The notes under the pieces were generated by a model that was given only the letters and a program-made list of their open reading frames with translations, did no database searches and was not told where the DNA came from. From assembly GCA_914767885.1 (NCBI GenBank), contig CAJZBQ010000063.1:608001-672000 (forward strand): 64,000 bases of DNA, in the 5' to 3' direction. This DNA is from Blepharisma stoltei. Taxonomy: Eukaryota > Ciliophora > Heterotrichea > Heterotrichida > Blepharismidae. The translations under genes were made by a program, and so were the position numbers. Shown here piece by piece: positions 32,019-42,733 of the stretch. Numbering within the stretch: position 1 is the stretch's first letter; the number at the start of each line of letters is the position of its first letter.

Positions 32019-32280
32019 AGGAATTTTCTATTGCATTTCCTCATTAAATACTTTCAAAAATAAAGATTGTTGCAAAGCAAATGCAAACGATGAAATTGTT
32101 CCAAGAAAGAATCTCAATAAAATATACGCTAAATTTAATTTCACGAAAATAGAAGTAAAAATACCTTATTTACATTATTTTAAATTTAAAAAACAAGTAA
32201 AAAGGTACAAAAAATTTCTTTGATTTTAAATTCAAAATATTTACTAACTAATTTAATTCATTAGTTTTATTAATATAAAT

Positions 32281-33429
32281 ATGTGGTCCAGGGTATATTC
32301 TAAATTAAGTAACACCTGTGGAAGAAGGCTTAACTCAACATTTAGAGCTTCAGAAATAGTCATCGACCACACAAATAATCCAAAAACAATGCCAGTTCTG
32401 GACGAGACACTTATCTTTGGAAAAAAAACAACAGACCATTTATTTTGGGTTGATTGGGATGCTAAAAAAGGCTGGCACACACCTCAAATTGCTCCTTATC
32501 AGCCATTAGTTTTAGACCCTACCAGCTCCTGTTTCCACTACGGCACCGAATGTTTCGAAGGCATGAAAGCTTATAAAACAGCCCACGACAAAGTCCTCCT
32601 ATTCAGACCTGAAATGAACGTAAGGCGCCTCAAAAAAAGCGCAGCTGCCTTAGCTCTCCCTGATTTCGACGGTGAAGAATTCCTCCAATGCTTGCGCAAG
32701 TTTGTAGATATCGAAAGAAAATGGGTCCCAAACAAAAAGGGATACTCAATGTACATTCGTCCGACCATGATTGGAACTCACCAGCAGCTTGGTGTCACAA
32801 AGCCAGCAAAAGCCAAACTTTTCATAGTAAACGCCTTGGTAGGCCCTTATTTCCCTACAGGCTTTAAGCCAGTCGCTTTATATTGTGATGAAGCCCGTGT
32901 CAGAGCTTGGCCAGGTGGAGTCGGTGACAAAAAAGTTGGAGGAAATTATGGACCAGGGATCGCTTATACTGACGAAATCACCAAACTTGGCTACCAGCAG
33001 CTGCTTTGGCTTGTAAATGGAAACGTCACTGAGGTCGGGACTATGAATTTCTTTGTGCTGTGGAAAACTAAAGAAGGCGAAACTGAGCTTATAACGGCTC
33101 CTTTGGACTCAACTATATTAGAGGGCGTCACGAGAGACTCGATTTTGACACTTACAAAGGAATGGGGCGAGTTTAAGGTGTCAGAAAGGACTTTTTCAAT
33201 TCACGAGCTTGTAGAAGCAGTTGATCAAGGAAGGGTTATTGAAGCTTTTGGAGCTGGGACAGCCTGTATAGTGTGCCCAGTCAAGAAAATTCATTTTAAA
33301 GGAAAAGACTATGATATTCCAATGAAACTTGGAAACAGTGGATTACTCACAAAGCGACTTTTAGATCATATTTTGTCAATACAATATGGAGAAATACATC
33401 ACCCGTGGTCTTATCAAGTAGATTATTAA
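32281..33429 (+). CDS. Branched-chain amino-acid aminotransferase (BCAT), mitochondrial
   Basis: PLP-dependent fold-type IV enzyme that transaminates leucine, isoleucine and valine with 2-oxoglutarate. 382 aa, the usual eukaryotic length, in one uninterrupted frame. Motifs are YGTECFEGMKAYKT, LFRPEMNVRRLKKSAAALAL, the PLP lysine in DKKVGGNYGPGI, GNVTEVGTMNFF, PLDSTILEGVTRDSIL, and GAGTACIVCPVKKIHFKGK. The N terminus MWSRVYSKLSNTCGRRLNST looks like a mitochondrial presequence. It has no IES, intron or in-frame TGA; Trp is TGG throughout. It is upstream of HIBCH in valine breakdown metabolically. Confidence 0.96.
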   Translation: MWSRVYSKLSNTCGRRLNSTFRASEIVIDHTNNPKTMPVLDETLIFGKKTTDHLFWVDWDAKKGWHTPQIAPYQPLVLDPTSSCFHYGTECFEGMKAYKTAHDKVLLFRPEMNVRRLKKSAAALALPDFDGEEFLQCLRKFVDIERKWVPNKKGYSMYIRPTMIGTHQQLGVTKPAKAKLFIVNALVGPYFPTGFKPVALYCDEARVRAWPGGVGDKKVGGNYGPGIAYTDEITKLGYQQLLWLVNGNVTEVGTMNFFVLWKTKEGETELITAPLDSTILEGVTRDSILTLTKEWGEFKVSERTFSIHELVEAVDQGRVIEAFGAGTACIVCPVKKIHFKGKDYDIPMKLGNSGLLTKRLLDHILSIQYGEIHHPWSYQVDY

Positions 33430-33550
33430 TCTAAATCATTATAAGAATGCTCTTATTTAAATTAGTTCCTAACTCAAAAGCTAATTTTTTATAGAAATTT
33501 AATAAGAAATTTAATAATAATTTAAAAATTATTTAATTCTCATAAGAAAA

Positions 33551-36500
33551 TTAAGAAACTTCTAAAAGATTGTTAATATTTCCTTGCTCATCTTTAATTG
33601 CCGGATGATCAAATGAATGCACCCAAATATTCCCATCAACCACAAACTTATAGAAGTAGCTTCCTTTTGGAATTTGCAGAGTAATATGCCAGAACCCTTT
33701 GGCGTGATCATAAAGCATTGGATGTCTAATTTGCCACCTATCAAATGATCCTGTCAGCTGTACTGTCTTGACCCTCAGAGGTGTTTGGTATCTGAATAAA
33801 ATATGTCTTTTGGCGTCTTCACTTTCTGGCTGTGGTCTTTTCATAGAAGCTGCCTGCTCTAGCAGAATTCCTGACGGCGATCTTTTAAGTGACCTTTTTT
33901 TTACTTGATTTTCTGGTATAGCAGGATTATAATCATTATTGCTCCAATTAACATTTTTCAGCTGATTTGGCACCTCTCTCCTCACATTTATTTCAAAATA
34001 TATTTTTTGCTTCAGCCTATAAAATTCTTTATTCCAAGCCCTGCTTACTTTTTCTCCATCTACAACAGCTTCAAAAGCCTTTATCCTCAGGGCGCTATAT
34101 AACTCATTATTATAATAGCTATTTAACGCTCTTTGTATGGCGTAAATAAAGTCTCCTAAGTTATAGCTTTCAAAAATAAAGCCAGATCCAGTCTTAGAAA
34201 CAACGTTAAACTCAAAAACTGTATCTTTAAGTCCGCCTGTTTTAAAAGCAATAACAGGGGTTCCTGCTACAAAGAACTCGTGCTGCACAATCCCGCCTGG
34301 CTCAAACATGCTGGGCATAAGCCCAAAATCGCTACCAAGATTTACAAGTGGCCCTTCAAAAAAGAAATTATCAGGGTCTGCAAAGAAATTGTGAGGGTAT
34401 TTGGCCCTTAGTTCTTTCATTTTCTGCGAGCATTGGGCTGAATAAGGCTCATTTTTATTAGCTGGGCCTCCTACTAGGAATTGGACTTTATAATTGCATT
34501 GAGGAATCAACTGAGCAGCTGCGTCAAGGATTAAGTGGACGCCTTTTTGGCTGGTAATTCTTCCGACAAAGCCAAATAAACAGACTGTATTATCAAGATC
34601 GCCATAATTAAAATATTTTTGCTGTAAAATTCTTTTAGCGTCTGCATGGGTGCCTTTTCCTTCAAGTTTTTTGAGTCTAGCTTTTACAGGGATTCCATTT
34701 GGATAGGCAAATGGCTGGAATTTTTGTTTGAGCAGCTCTTTGAGAGGAGAGCTTGCCAGAAGTTCATTACGGTAGGAAGGAGAGACAGTAGCCCATTGAT
34801 CTGAAAGCATAAGGGCACATCTAGAAGGGTTGACGATTTCTTTTGCCCAGTGAGGATCAATAAGAAAATGTCTAGGAAGACCATGGATGTTTTGCCAGCC
34901 GTTTTCGCTTTGAGTAGGAAATAGACGCCCTTCATAGGTAGGGTCAAGGTTATGGACTATATGGAGAAAAGTAGTTCCTTCGAAAACATTCCCAAATGAG
35001 CCAATTTTAGCATATGCGGCGACAAGGCCTGTGAACCAGTCATTTGTGATTAATAGTGATGGGAATTTTTTAAAGAAGCATAAAGCTTCTAACTCCCCCC
35101 CCCCTCCGTGAGCGAACAAAAAAATTTTGTTCGCTCACGGAGGGGGGTTTATTTTTTTTTTTTTAAAAAAAAAATTTATATATAAATTTTTATAAAAATA
35201 TTTTTTTCGAAATTTAAAAAAATCCTAATTTGCAAAAATTGGGGGAAGCAAATATTAATTTAATTTGCAAAATTTATGTTTTAAAACGCAAATTTGTTTA
35301 AAAATTAAACAGAATTAGCTCTAGATTTCATTATACTAATTATCACTTATATATCAAAATTTTTTTCCATTAAAATTTTTTCTATTAAAAAAATTTTTGT
35401 TCACTCACGGAGGGTGGGTTTTTGGTCAAAAAATGGCGATTTTTCTAATGGTTTTGTTCGCTCACGGAGGGGGGGGGGGGAGTAAGCAGCCTTTACCCCA
35501 AGCTACAAGCTGCCGCATGATCCAGGCTTGCTTTCCGTCTTCGTAGACTGATGGGAATAAATATGCATTATGCAGGAAAAATTATTCTATATTTATTGTA
35601 TTATTATAAATCCTGCTTTACTTATATTTAAATCATATATAATTAATTTCAGTTTAAATTTACCCCATTTTCACAGCCTTGATGCACCCCGATTGTATAT
35701 TTTTCTCCTCCGAAGGCTATATCTATATTAGTAATCCACGTCACATTTGCAGGGTCTCCTGTCAAATATCCAGTCTGGCCTTTTTTATTTCTTTCATAAT
35801 AAGGGCTAATAACCCACACTTCTTCTCCTAAAGATGCTAAACCTTGAGAAAGCTCGTCAACCATAACCCCTAAGCCTCCAGCAGTAGAAAATCTACCTAA
35901 TTCAGGAGCAGTAAACACAATAGGCCCAAGCTGATTTTCTGACAATAACGAGCTAGCAAAGGTTTTTGGCCCATTAAGTCTGCCTTGTGCCAATGCTAAA
36001 AAGTCGCAGTATCCAAAAAGTCTCCCAGCTTTAATATCGTCTAATGACGATATTTTTGATAAAAATGCAAGATTAGACACTACATATCTAGATAAGAAAT
36101 TTTCATTGATATTTCCTAGCAAGTTTGCTATGTCTTTATAGACAGATTCTGCATTGGTTTCTTCAAGAAGTTTTAGAAGCTTCATGACTAGATAAGTCCC
36201 GTCTATGTTTAGCCCTGAGACAATTTTTTCTTTGAGTCTTTCAATTGATCTTTCTAAGGCTTCATCAGAGGAGACGTCGCTTTGGTAAATTCCTTTGATT
36301 TCTGATCTATAAGGTAATATAGAAATAATGTGCTGGCCTTTTAGAAGTTCTTCTTTAAAATAATAGTCGTCACTATCAGGGTTAAACCACTCCCCAATGC
36401 TATAAATTAAAGCTTGCTCTTTTTCTATAAATGGTTCCAAAGCAGATAGGTCAAGATACCCTTTTACAGGGTGCTCATTTAAATTAATAGCAACAATAGC

Positions 36501-39500
36501 GATTTCGTCAGGCATGTATCTGGCGAAGGTTAGGACTTGTTTGTGCCAGCCATGCTCGTGCTTCATTACTAATGGGATTAATTCGCCGTATTTAAGGACA
36601 TCTTTTTCGTGCCTCATGCTTCTTCTGTGGATATAATGATTTTTTATTTTTTGCAAATCAAAGCCGTACTCTGGGCCAAGCTCTTTTTGGTATTTTTCTT
36701 CTTTTTCTCTTAGCTCTTTAATGTCTGGAGAAATACTTAAAGAAGCGGCTGATGCAACTCTTGGAATTCCTTGCTTTTTTATAGTTGGGATTTCAACTTC
36801 AGCTAAATTAACACTAGAAAGTCTGCTTGGGATTGGTGCAGATCTATCTTCATCGAAATCATATAAAGCGCTGATTTTTGATCTAAAAGCATTCCCGTCT
36901 TGCTCTCCTATAAAGGTCATTGGAATATAATTCAAAAAGAATAGCACATCTACAGCAGCCCATGCCCCTCTGCCATATAATAACGTGTCTTCACACGAGG
37001 TCTACTCCATAAACGACTATTTTTTTTTGGCCTATTTTTTTTTGGCCTAATTTTTTTTGGCCTATTTTTTTTTAGCCTATTGTTTTTTGGCCTATTTTTT
37101 TTTTGGCCTAGTTTTTTTTGGCCTATTTTTTTTGGCCTATTTTTTTTGGCCTATTTTTTTTGGCCTATTTTTTTTGGTCTATTTTTCTGTTGAGGATAAT
37201 TCATGAAGCTGCTGAGAGAATTAAATAATTATTGGGTAACGGATGTATTTCATTACACGATTAATATTGAGTAAATTAAGTGGAAAAATCTAATTAAATA
37301 TAAGGATCCCCCCCTCATTTGTCCAATTTTCTAGTCTTTTTTTTATAGGATAAAAAAAATTTTCAGGACCTCACTTGTCCCAAAATCTAGTCAAATATGA
37401 TTTGTCCCATTTTCTAGTCTTTTTTGGATTTTTTCGAATGTCCTATTTTTTACTTTAAAAAAACTAGAAAATGAGACAATTGAGGTTATGAAAAATGTTT
37501 TTTCCTGTCAAAATTTTGACTAAAAGTTGGACAAATGAGGTCCTAAAAAAAAAATGTTTTTTTTCCTATAAAAAAAACTAGAAAAATGGACAAATGATAA
37601 AAGACTAGAAAATTGGACAAACGAGGGGGGGGATCCTTAAAATTCTCGAAATTTAAAAAGCAATGAATTAGCATTCATGGAGTAAGAGATCTGTTAAAGG
37701 TGTATTTTATGTTGATAAAATCGTTTAAAATACACTAAAAATTATATTAAAATCATTAGTATGAAATTAGGCCCAAATATTAGTAAAAAATAGCTAAAAA
37801 ATGGCAAAAAAAAGTCAAAAAAAATAGGTCAAAAAAAAAATAGGCCAAAAAAAAAAAAGGCCAAAAAAAAATAGGCCAAAAAAAAAAATAGGCCAAAAAA
37901 AAATAGGTCAAAAAAAAATAGGCCAAAAAAAAATAGGCCAAAAAAAATTAGGCCAAAAAAAATAGGCCAAAAAAAATTAGGCCAAAAAAAAATAGGCCAA
38001 AAAAAATTAGGCCCAAAAAAAAATAGGCCAAAAAAAATTAGGCCAAAAAAAATAGGCCAAAAAAAATTAGGCAAAAAAAATAGGCCCAAAAAAAATAGTC
38101 TTTATGGAGTAGACCTCGTGTGAAGGAACCATATAATAAGGCTGGATATGGCAAAGAATGCCCAGTCGCGCTCTGAATAACAATTGCCCCTTCAGGCATT
38201 TTTTCTTTCATTTCGTCATTCCAAGCTTTCATGATGCTCACGTCTTTTCTCTCAATTGCGTCAAAAGTTCCGTTCTGATGCAAATTTTTACCAAATAAAT
38301 TCGCAAGTTTTAAAGGAAGGTCATAAAGTCTTGGGATTGGGCCAGATTCTGTGATGCATACGTCACGGTCTTCCATTCCTTCAGATTGCCATATATCAGC
38401 AATTATATAAAATTCAGGGAATTCTCTTCAGAGCTCTTTACAGACTTTAATGAAAATAGGGTTAGGGTAGGTCTTTTTGAGTGCACTCGCCCAGTATGCG
38501 TAATTTGCGTTGCGCTTTACTACAAGACCGTCGAAAATTTCTTGGGTCGTGTAGTGAGAGGCGCCGTCTGGGTCTTTTCGGTACATTTCAAGCTCATCTA
38601 GCTCCATAATTTGAGGCCAGGCTTGGCTGTTGTCCATATGGATGCCATCTACATTGTATTTTTTGGCGAAATTGACGATATCTTCTACTAAAAGGTTCCA
38701 GACTTCCGCCATTCTGTAATTTAGACTTGCTGAGTCTTCAAATTTGGCTGATCTACCTTCAGATCCATAGCAGACCATTAACATTAACTAATATTATAGA
38801 GAGGCCCGTCGTATTGACTTGGGTTTCCCCTGCCTTACCTTCACCCTTCACGCTTCACCCGGTTGCTCACCACCAATCGATCACGACCTTCAAAGTGTTG
38901 CTCCTACTGGACGAGGATCTGCACTCGCTACCCGTAGTTGGATGAGTTAAGCCACACAGCAGTACGTCAACAGAGGTTGCCCATTCCGAAAATTTGAAAA
39001 ACAAATTTTCTGGTAGGACTGTCGGTTTAAAATGGAAGTCCCAAAGCCCGGGACGTGATGCCCAGTTTCACGCTAGGGAGTTGCTCAATTGATCAGGGGG
39101 TACCTTCCTGATGCTGCTGAGCTTCCCCTTTCCAACCTTGGAAACCATTTCCCCTGAGGCAAAAACCCTGGTGTCAGAATGAGCTGCGGTCGGCCTAATC
39201 CGACGTTGCGCTCCACTTTGCCAAGGAAAAACCTAGCCGGATATACATTCAGAGCACCTTTCTCCCTTCCACAAGGTCCCCCGCGAACGCCGGCTACAGG
39301 TGTTGAGAAAAAGGGCTGGATCGCTGTCGCCATTTTAATGTATATGATCCATAGCAGACCACAGGGAGACCTTCAGCATTTCTTGTATATAAAAATTTAT
39401 TTTTTATAAAAAAGAGTATGCCAAAAATATTTTTAATAATTTTTTATTTTATATAGAAAAATTGTGGGCTATTTTTAAAAATTATTTACTAATTCAATTA

Positions 39501-41877
39501 AAGAGGGTTTACGCTTATATCTTCTATGGTAATTTTTTGAAGAAATTCTGGCTACACAGTCTATTAAAATTTTCATTCCTACAGTTTTGGCTTCTTTCAT
39601 TAGACTTTCGAATTCGTTTCCTCCACCAAGCAATGTGCATGCTGTAGATCTACAGATTAACGCTAAAGGTGAAGCATTTGGATTTTCTAAATCAGTCCCT
39701 GTATCTCTTTCTAGAGCTCCTAATAAGTACAAACAATTAATTCCAGTCTGATATCTTAATTTTATGCTCTTTTTAACAGTCCTAAAGTTTCCTCTTTCTA
39801 CTATAGATCCATCATTTACATCAAATTGAATATTATTTAAATAAAAATTAATATAATTAAAAAAATAAAAAAAATAAAAAAATAAAAAAAAATATAAACC
39901 AAATTGAGCATCTTGAAAATCAATAAAAATCTCATGGATCTGCAAGTCCTTCACATCATTAGGATGAACGATAAATCTTCCCTGTATCGGAAAAGTCTCA
40001 AATCCAGTCTGCCCAGTCTTTGCTAAGCTTGTCATGAGTGGCGATATGACCCCATCTTTTATCTGAGAAAATCTCCAGTCATAAAATCCACATCTTGTGA
40101 AAATCCCAAGATCTACTTTTAATAAGTAGCCATTAGATGCCGCTCTGACTTCAGGGATATGGTAGGATAGTATATAGTTGCTTGAAGTTTTATGGAAGCC
40201 TGGGGCGTGAAGTTCCATTATGATATTACTTGTATCTTGGGCTTCAGTGAGCTCTCGGATCACAAATTCTTTGCCGACTGTGGTGATTTTTGGTTTAAAT
40301 GGCTGCAAAAGCTGCCAGTCTGTGTCGTCATAAAAAGAGTTTAGATGGGCGACAGCTAAATCACGAGCTTTTGGGTCTGCGTGTCCTAGTAAGCCTACTA
40401 ATAGCTTTTCTATATACGCTAAGCTGATTTTGTCATTTCTTAATACCGAAAACCACAGTTTTGCTGTAAGTTCGTTTAAGCAGTCAGCAATCTGCTCAGT
40501 ATCACCCCAAACTAAGGTTTCTATTCCAAAATATATAAATATTAATATTTTTTAAAAAAATATTTCCTAATATTTTTGCAAAAAAATTACAAATTTACTA
40601 TAAAATCTATAAATATTCTTTATAAATTTTCTCATCTAAAATCTGGCTTTTAGATTCATCAAAAAGCCTAAATCCAGTCCTCCTTAATTGGTCAATATCA
40701 ATGATTGTTTTAATGGGATGGTTTACTTCTGACAAATATCCAGAAAAAATCGCATTTATATAAGGATTAAACGATCCTCTTGAGGTTACTGCTAAAAGAA
40801 TCAGATCTTTATTGATTAATATTTCGTTGTTTTTTGTCCTCGTTTGGCCTTCTGTTATATAGACTTTAGATTAGATTAGATTATGTGCTGGGTATTTATA
40901 GTCCCCACTTCCGAAGCACCCGCGTCGCAGCGATATCGCTGCGGGGTGGGCTCCCCCAAGGTAGCTTAGGCCCGGGCCGAACCCCCGATTTCTCGGTAGT
41001 GGCATTTTCCCTCCTGATCCGATTCATACGGATTTTGCCGGAAGCCACCATTTCCAACCTAAGAACCAGCATCGCCCAACCCTGCTTTGGTCCGGCCAGA
41101 TCGCCCCTTTACAGGGACCCTTTTAATTGGAGAGATTTGTCGCCCTTGAAGTCTGAGTCGAGCTTCACCTTCCCCTCTTTTCGGGATTATCTCCTAGAAA
41201 GAACCCAACCCCTTTTGGGGATTCGGGCGAAGCCACCAAGTAGCTTAGGCAGTTAGTTCAACCTGCCTCTTTCGGACACTGAGTCTGGGCCTCAGCGCTA
41301 CTGGTAAAAAGAATGCGAAAAACTGCCGCTCGGGTCAAGTCCAATATCAGCGGAAATTGGGCTGGGCCTCTCGCCTCGAGGCTAACTCTCCCCTCGAGCA
41401 GCTCTCCACATCCAAAATCCACGTCCAGTATACATAAGGACACCCGCCACGGAAGGACGGGTCGCTCGTCTCCGGCCATTTTATGTATATTATATAGACT
41501 TTTAAAGGAGATTTTTGGCTTTGCTGAGGCGATGTAGGATTTTTGGATTTGTCCAAGATGTTAAAAAGGGCATGAGCTTCATATGAGTTGTTAGAGACAA
41601 CTAGGTGATATTCAGCTGAGACTTCCATAATAATCTGATGTATTTTCAGCACAATTTTGGAAAGCTGCATATTATTGAGTCCTAAAGCATTTGAATTCTA
41701 AATATTGATTACAATAAGATTCGAGTAATGTGCAAGATGTGATTTTATTATGCTCAGGATTTCATTTACCTCTTGATCACAATCAGCTGGCTGAGTAAGA
41801 TTTACTGTTGAGGCGAGGTTGCATAACTCTCGCATAAGTTGACTTCTAATTTCGACCACGATTGAGTCTGGCTCCAT
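33551..41877 (-). CDS. Giant glucan-metabolism protein: amylase-like (GH13) + starch/glycogen synthase (GT5) + C-terminal CBM48-type domain
   Basis: About 1,740 aa after removing eliminated DNA. Order: an N-terminal region without a known domain (MEPDSIVVEIRSQ...); a GH13-like barrel (TGINCLYLLGALERDTGTDL, then KTVGMKILIDCVARIS, then NVDGIHMDNSQAWPQ with the region II Asp); a GT5 synthase (FTAPELGRFSTAGGLGVMVD, FVGRITSQKGVHLILD, EPGGIVQHEFFVAGTPVIAF, KTGGLKDTV); then an AMPK/CBM48-like domain (VQLTGSFDRWQIRHPM, KGSYFYKFVVDG). The amylase plus GT5 order recalls alpha-1,3-glucan synthases (Ags1). The usual GH13 Glu is not evident (IIADIWQSEG), so that domain may be non-catalytic. Two retroposons, one MITE, one large fold-back, several short IESs and a 15-nt intron interrupt it. 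The start at 41877 is next to a fold-back and is uncertain. Confidence 0.82.
35092..35484. mobile_element. Near-intact MITE family 1 copy, IES in the glucan synthase gene
   Basis: 393 bp between TA 35090-35091 and 35483-35484. Excision on the minus strand joins GGC TGC TTA to GAA GCT TTA in the GT5 domain (WGKGCLEALCFFKK). Confidence 0.92.
35585..35648. other. IES with unresolved borders in the GT5 domain
   Basis: An AT-rich segment separates ENGVNLNWN from FFLHNAYLFPSVYEDG. Any cut at the right-hand TA leaves a TAA codon, so the real border is probably offset (for example at the AAT shared by both sides). The approximate span is given. Confidence 0.5.
36984..38139. mobile_element. Large fold-back IES (1156 bp) with GGCC/T-tract arrays and a nested MITE
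   Basis: Flanked by the 11-bp direct repeat CCATATAATAA (36973-36983 and 38129-38139). Excision of one copy gives LLYGRGAWAAVDVLFF in frame. Inverted ends are TTCACACGAGGTCTACTCCA. About 12 units of T(8-9)GGCCTA at the left face about 20 inverted units at the right. A separate MITE sits in the middle (37303-37637). Confidence 0.85.
37303..37637. mobile_element. Nested MITE family 4 (AGGATCCCCCCC ends)
   Basis: 335 bp between TA 37301-37302 and 37638-37639. TIR begins AGGATCCCCCCCTCATTTGT and continues CCAATTTTCTAGTC. The word TTTGTCCCA-TTTTCTAGT recurs inside in both orientations. No frame. Confidence 0.8.
38778..39345 (-). mobile_element. SINE-like retroposon with 16-bp perfect TSD
   Basis: 568 bp flanked by GATCCATAGCAGACCA at 38762-38777 and 39346-39361, inside the GH13-like part of the glucan gene. 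The minus-strand head is ATTAAAATGGCGACAGCG and the tail is TATTAGTTAATGTTAA. GC-rich. Carries spurious frames on both strands. Confidence 0.88.
39392..39488. other. TA-bounded IES, 97 bp
   Basis: Glucan gene, TA 39390-39391 and 39487-39488. Excision gives PSLIELVYTRNAEGLP. Confidence 0.72.
39840..39896. other. TA-bounded IES, 57 bp
   Basis: Glucan gene, TA 39838-39839 and 39895-39896. Strongly A-rich on the plus strand (runs of AAAAAAATA). Excision gives DAQFGLNNIQFDVND. Confidence 0.7.
40524..40611. other. TA-bounded IES, 88 bp
   Basis: Glucan gene, TA 40522-40523 and 40610-40611. Excision gives KIYKEYLETLVWGD. Confidence 0.75.
40868..41489 (-). mobile_element. SINE-like retroposon, 622 bp, with 13-bp TSD and TAATCT repeats in its tail
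   Basis: TSD TTATATAGACTTT at 40855-40867 and 41490-41502. The minus-strand head is ACATAAAATGGCCGGAGACG and the tail is ATAATCTAATCTAATCTAAA. Very GC-rich. Collapsing the TSD joins SPLKVYI to TEGQTRTK. Confidence 0.88.
41698..41712 (-). other. 15-nt intron
   Basis: Minus-strand GTAATCAATATTTAG with in-frame TAG. Removal gives YSNLINSNALGLNNM in the N-terminal part of the glucan gene. Confidence 0.85.
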
Positions 41878-41879
41878 TA

Positions 41880-42085
41880 TAGCCCAGAAGCGATTTTTGA
41901 TTGCTCTGGGTTAGGAGAGGCTCAGAAACTCCCCGAGTTGGCTTTTCAACTCAAGTTGACAAACCAACTCGGGAGTTTACAAAAACGTCTTATATGGGCA
42001 TTTGCCAACTTGAGCTGGAAACCAAATCGGGGACTTTCTTAGCCTTCTCCTAACCCAGGATGGTCAAAAATCGCTCTGGGCTATA
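41880..42085. mobile_element. Fold-back element, about 206 bp (TATAGCCCAG ends)
   Basis: TIRs of about 60 bp: AGCCCAGAAGCGATTTTTGA at the left and AGCCCAGAGCGATTTTTGAC on the other strand at the right. TA-rich flanks. It sits directly upstream of the presumed start codon of the glucan gene, so it could be 5' flank or an IES near the start. Confidence 0.75.
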
Positions 42086-42733
42086 CTCGCTTTATTAATA
42101 TACTGATTTTTATGATAAGCTAAATCAATGCAAAACGAGACTAGCCTTATAATAGAAAAAGAAATTGTAGAGATTGGCTAGATAAAATACTGCTAAAATA
42201 AGCAATTGCAATTTTTATTCAGGAAAATATTCATTTTTATTGGCTTAGTATGCTTCAATTATATTACTTTAAAAGTGAAGGCAAGTTAAAGGCTTCTTTT
42301 ATAGGCTAATCTCAGCTTTGAAAAATATATTTAAATAAAAATATTGCTTTAATTAGGATTTTTAATAGAAATTCTCCAAAAAGTCATATATTAATCATTC
42401 ATAATTTTCTTAAATTTAGCCATAAAGATTTTATTTTATTAATATATCTGGAATAGCAAGTACTTTTGGGTTAGGAAATTCCATCTATATTATATGAAAT
42501 CTAATATGCTAGCTAAAAATATAAAGTATATGGCCTCTGCCAATAAATATAGCAAATCATTTATAGATTTCTAACTCATTAATAAATTTCAAAATGATTC
42601 TTTTATAAATTAATAATAACTATGAAACTTTCAAAAAAGGATCATTTTTTCTTTAGCAAAAATCAGCTTAATTATAAAGCTAGATAATATTAGCATCTAA
42701 TAATTATATATTAGAAACAATTACAGGATAAAA
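42086..42733. other. Divergent intergenic region
   Basis: AT-rich region between the glucan gene and the zinc-finger gene. Both promoters should lie here. Nothing else was recognised. Confidence 0.35.

Noticed and set aside
37829-38089. Long minus-strand frame made of repeated FF-x-G-L/P-I-FF residues
   Set aside because: It is the translation of the A-tract/GGCC repeat array in a fold-back element; low complexity, with no coding character.
37019-38100. CRISPR-like array
   Set aside because: The units are about 12-14 bp with no unique spacers, inverted arms and a eukaryotic context.
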